From AWTP1-18 sp036518635 (GTDB lineage Bacteria; Pseudomonadota; Gammaproteobacteria; Burkholderiales; Rhodocyclaceae), in contig DATDMT010000112.1 of the NCBI GenBank assembly GCA_036518635.1, positions 1 to 25,903 of the forward strand: a stretch of 25,903 bases of DNA, read 5' to 3'. The position numbers were made by a program, and so were the translations under genes. Of this stretch, positions 24,070 to 25,903 are shown one piece after another. The notes below the pieces were generated by a model. The model was not told the origin of the DNA, searched no databases, and saw only the letters and a program-made list of their open reading frames with translations. Within the stretch, counting starts at the first letter, position 1. Each line of letters opens with the position of its first letter.

Positions 24070-25903
24070 GCGCCACCTGATCGGCGAGGCGATCTTCGAC
24101 GTGGCCTTCGCCTCGCCGGAGTTGGCGCGTCGCCGCCAGGGCGAGTTGGCCGTGTTTTTCCGCGATCGCCTGATGCCCTTGGTGGAACAGGTGCTGGATG
24201 AGTTTTCCGGCACGCCGGCGAGCATCGACCATCTCGAAGTGGATCTCGGCAATTTCAGTGAGGCGCGCGTCGAGCGCGACATGCCGCAGCGTTTTCAGGA
24301 GGGCCTCCGCGCCGCGCTGCGCGGCGCCACCGCCACCCAAGTCAGGCAGGCGCAGGAAGCCGCCGGCGCTGCGCAGGCCCAGCGGCAACTGCGGCGCTTC
24401 CTCGAGACCGGCCGGGTGGAGCGGGACACCGATCCGAAAACCGCCGACCTGATCGGCGAGACGCTGCTCGCGGTGGCCCGCGCCGACCCCGCCGGGTTTG
24501 CCGAGTATTTGCAGCGGGCACCCCGCCGCGAAGCGATCCTCCGGCGCCTGGCGAAGCAGTTTCCGGCCAACGTCCTGATGGAATTGATGCGCTTGTTGTC
24601 GGCCGCCTACGCCCGGCCCGAAGGCGCCGCCGGTGGGATCGCCGCCAGCCATACGGATGCGGACTGGGAGGCCGCGCTTGCGGCGATTCTGGCGCCTGCC
24701 GCCGCGGGATCGAGCGGCGGTGGCCGGAGTGGCGAAGCAACGGTGGCCCGGACGCAAGCCAGCGCCGCGCAGGAGACGCGCGCCGATCTTGGCGAGGCTG
24801 CCGGCGACTGGCAATTCGCCCGCGCCCTGGCCGGATTCGACGCGGCCCTGGCCCAGGGCGCCACCGCGGAACTGATCGAACGCTGGCGCGAGATGCGGGC
24901 CGGCTCGGCGGTCAAGTTGCGGTCCGCCCTGATGCAGCGTCTGGCGGACGAGGAGCTGCGCCAGCGCCTGGTGGCCGAGCTTCCGGAAGCCCTGTGGCTG
25001 GACGGCTTGAAGCTGCTGCTGGGCGCATCGAGCGGGGTGGTGGAGCGGCTGCTGGTGGAATTGAACGGCCCGGCGGAGGGCGCCCTGCGGCAACGGCTAT
25101 GGGCCAACACCTTGGCCTATCTGCAGCGGCAAGGTGCAGCGACCTTCGACGCCGCGAACTACCTCGCCGCCCTGCGCACTCACTGGCGCGAAGAGGACGA
25201 TGAGGGCGAGATGGGCACGGCGAGCGCGGAGACTGCGGCCCTCCAGGCGGCCCTGGCGCGCATCGACCATTTCGCCCCTGCCGAGGCCGAGGCCGAGGTA
25301 CCCAGCCCAGCGCCCAGCGCCGCCGAAGCCGCCTACGCGCGGATCGTGCAGCGGCTGGGCGGTCAGACCCAACAGGACATCACGGCGGACATCGTCAAGC
25401 TGGCCAAATCGCATCCCGAACTGCTGCGGCAACTGCAGCAGCAACTGGCGGCGGCGGAACTGACGCTCGATCTCCCGGCCCTCAGCGCGCGGGAAACCAA
25501 ACAACTCGCCCGCTCGCTGATCGGCCAGGACGGCGCCCCCAAGGCGGCAGAATTCTGGCGGGCCATCGAACGCCACGCCCATGACGCCGCGGACGAGGCC
25601 CGCTACTACCGGCACATCGTCGACAGCCTGATCACGGGTCGCATCGTCGACCTGCAACAAGCCATCGAGCAAGCCGCCACCGCCGCTACGTCCACCGCCG
25701 CCAAGCCCGACCACCCGCCGGCGCCGGAAGCCGAGCGCGCCGGGCCGGAGGCCGACACTCCGCTGGCGCCCCAGGCCCTGCTGCGGCTCCGGCTCGAAGA
25801 AGCCCTGGCCCTCGGCCGGCCGGAATCCCTGAACGACATCTGGGCCACGCTGCTGCGCGAACAGCAGTCCTTGCTGCGAGCAGTCTTTACCCAACGGCTG
25901 GGC
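24062..25903 (+). CDS. contractile injection system tape-measure protein (Afp14 type), 3' end outside window
   Basis: The frame runs 614 codons without a stop to the window edge. The N-terminus is characteristic of the CIS_TMP family: HLIGEAIFDVAF, then LMPLVEQVLDEFSGTPASIDHLEVDLGNF. It continues as long amphipathic, Ala-, Leu-, Arg- and Glu-rich helices with short Pro/Ala linkers (about 220-250, 400-425 and 540-570). Segments such as YYRHIVDSLITGRIVDLQQAI repeat the family's pattern. The protein sets tail length during assembly, so its full size predicts particle length. The ATG overlaps the previous stop by eight bases (coupled), and the second codon onwards matches family starts. Composition is strongly Ala-rich compared with its neighbours, as usual for tape measures. 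Confidence 0.9.
   Translation, partial: MAERHLIGEAIFDVAFASPELARRRQGELAVFFRDRLMPLVEQVLDEFSGTPASIDHLEVDLGNFSEARVERDMPQRFQEGLRAALRGATATQVRQAQEAAGAAQAQRQLRRFLETGRVERDTDPKTADLIGETLLAVARADPAGFAEYLQRAPRREAILRRLAKQFPANVLMELMRLLSAAYARPEGAAGGIAASHTDADWEAALAAILAPAAAGSSGGGRSGEATVARTQASAAQETRADLGEAAGDWQFARALAGFDAALAQGATAELIERWREMRAGSAVKLRSALMQRLADEELRQRLVAELPEALWLDGLKLLLGASSGVVERLLVELNGPAEGALRQRLWANTLAYLQRQGAATFDAANYLAALRTHWREEDDEGEMGTASAETAALQAALARIDHFAPAEAEAEVPSPAPSAAEAAYARIVQRLGGQTQQDITADIVKLAKSHPELLRQLQQQLAAAELTLDLPALSARETKQLARSLIGQDGAPKAAEFWRAIERHAHDAADEARYYRHIVDSLITGRIVDLQQAIEQAATAATSTAAKPDHPPAPEAERAGPEADTPLAPQALLRLRLEEALALGRPESLNDIWATLLREQQSLLRAVFTQRLG

Noticed and set aside
10317..25903. Interpretation as a prophage or type VI secretion system
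   Set aside because: No capsid, portal, terminase, integrase or lysis genes, and no TssJ/L/M anchor. Afp6-, Afp7-, Afp11-, Afp12- and CIS_TMP-type genes together with DUF4255 point to eCIS.
1..25903. CRISPR arrays, tRNA or rRNA genes, insertion sequences with transposase
   Set aside because: No regularly spaced repeats, no cloverleaf candidates or rRNA-like stretches, and no transposase-like frames were seen on either strand.

Overview
The window is high-GC, gene-dense proteobacterial chromosome. The gene content (a RavA/ViaA pair, a short RluA, a GGDEF-EAL protein, a methyl-accepting chemoreceptor) and dispersed palindromic repeats fit a betaproteobacterium. Something near the Rhodocyclales is my guess; no 16S or marker gene is present to settle it.

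Left part (1-9230), housekeeping and signalling. It holds the 3' end of a PAS-GGDEF-EAL cyclic-di-GMP protein, a convergent AEC-family transporter whose stop shares one CTAG with it, and a long hairpin repeat. Next come the ravA-viaA operon, a second inverted repeat with perfect 20-bp arms, a DUF364 protein overlapping an RluA pseudouridine synthase, and a convergent chemoreceptor.

Middle (9371-10316). A DUF4280 PAAR-like gene points left, and a 556-bp gene-free stretch separates it from the large rightward operon. That stretch carries two sets of short direct repeats and one hairpin.

Right part (10317-25903, running off the edge). This is an extracellular contractile injection system (eCIS; Afp/PVC-like, related to phage tails and R-type pyocins). 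In order it encodes a DUF4255 tail-terminator-like protein (Afp16 type), an unrecognised 278-aa protein, one contractile sheath, two tube paralogues (Afp1/Afp5 type), a DUF5908-like small protein (Afp6), a LysM baseplate hub protein (Afp7), a VgrG/gp27-gp5-like spike (Afp8) and a gp25-like wedge protein (Afp9). These are followed by a giant baseplate J/gp6-like wedge (Afp11), a fibre-like 271-aa protein, an Afp12-like baseplate protein, and the start of the tape-measure protein (Afp14).

Together these would build a sheathed tube on a baseplate with a spike. The PAAR tip missing from its usual place between Afp9 and Afp11 is probably supplied by the divergent DUF4280 gene. The AAA+ ATPase (Afp15), effectors and any release genes are not in the window and, if present, would most likely lie beyond its right edge. 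The most interesting points are the one-sheath architecture with the cap gene first, the detached PAAR-like gene, the uncharacterised gene behind the cap gene, and the putative receptor-binding fibre inserted between the two wedge genes.
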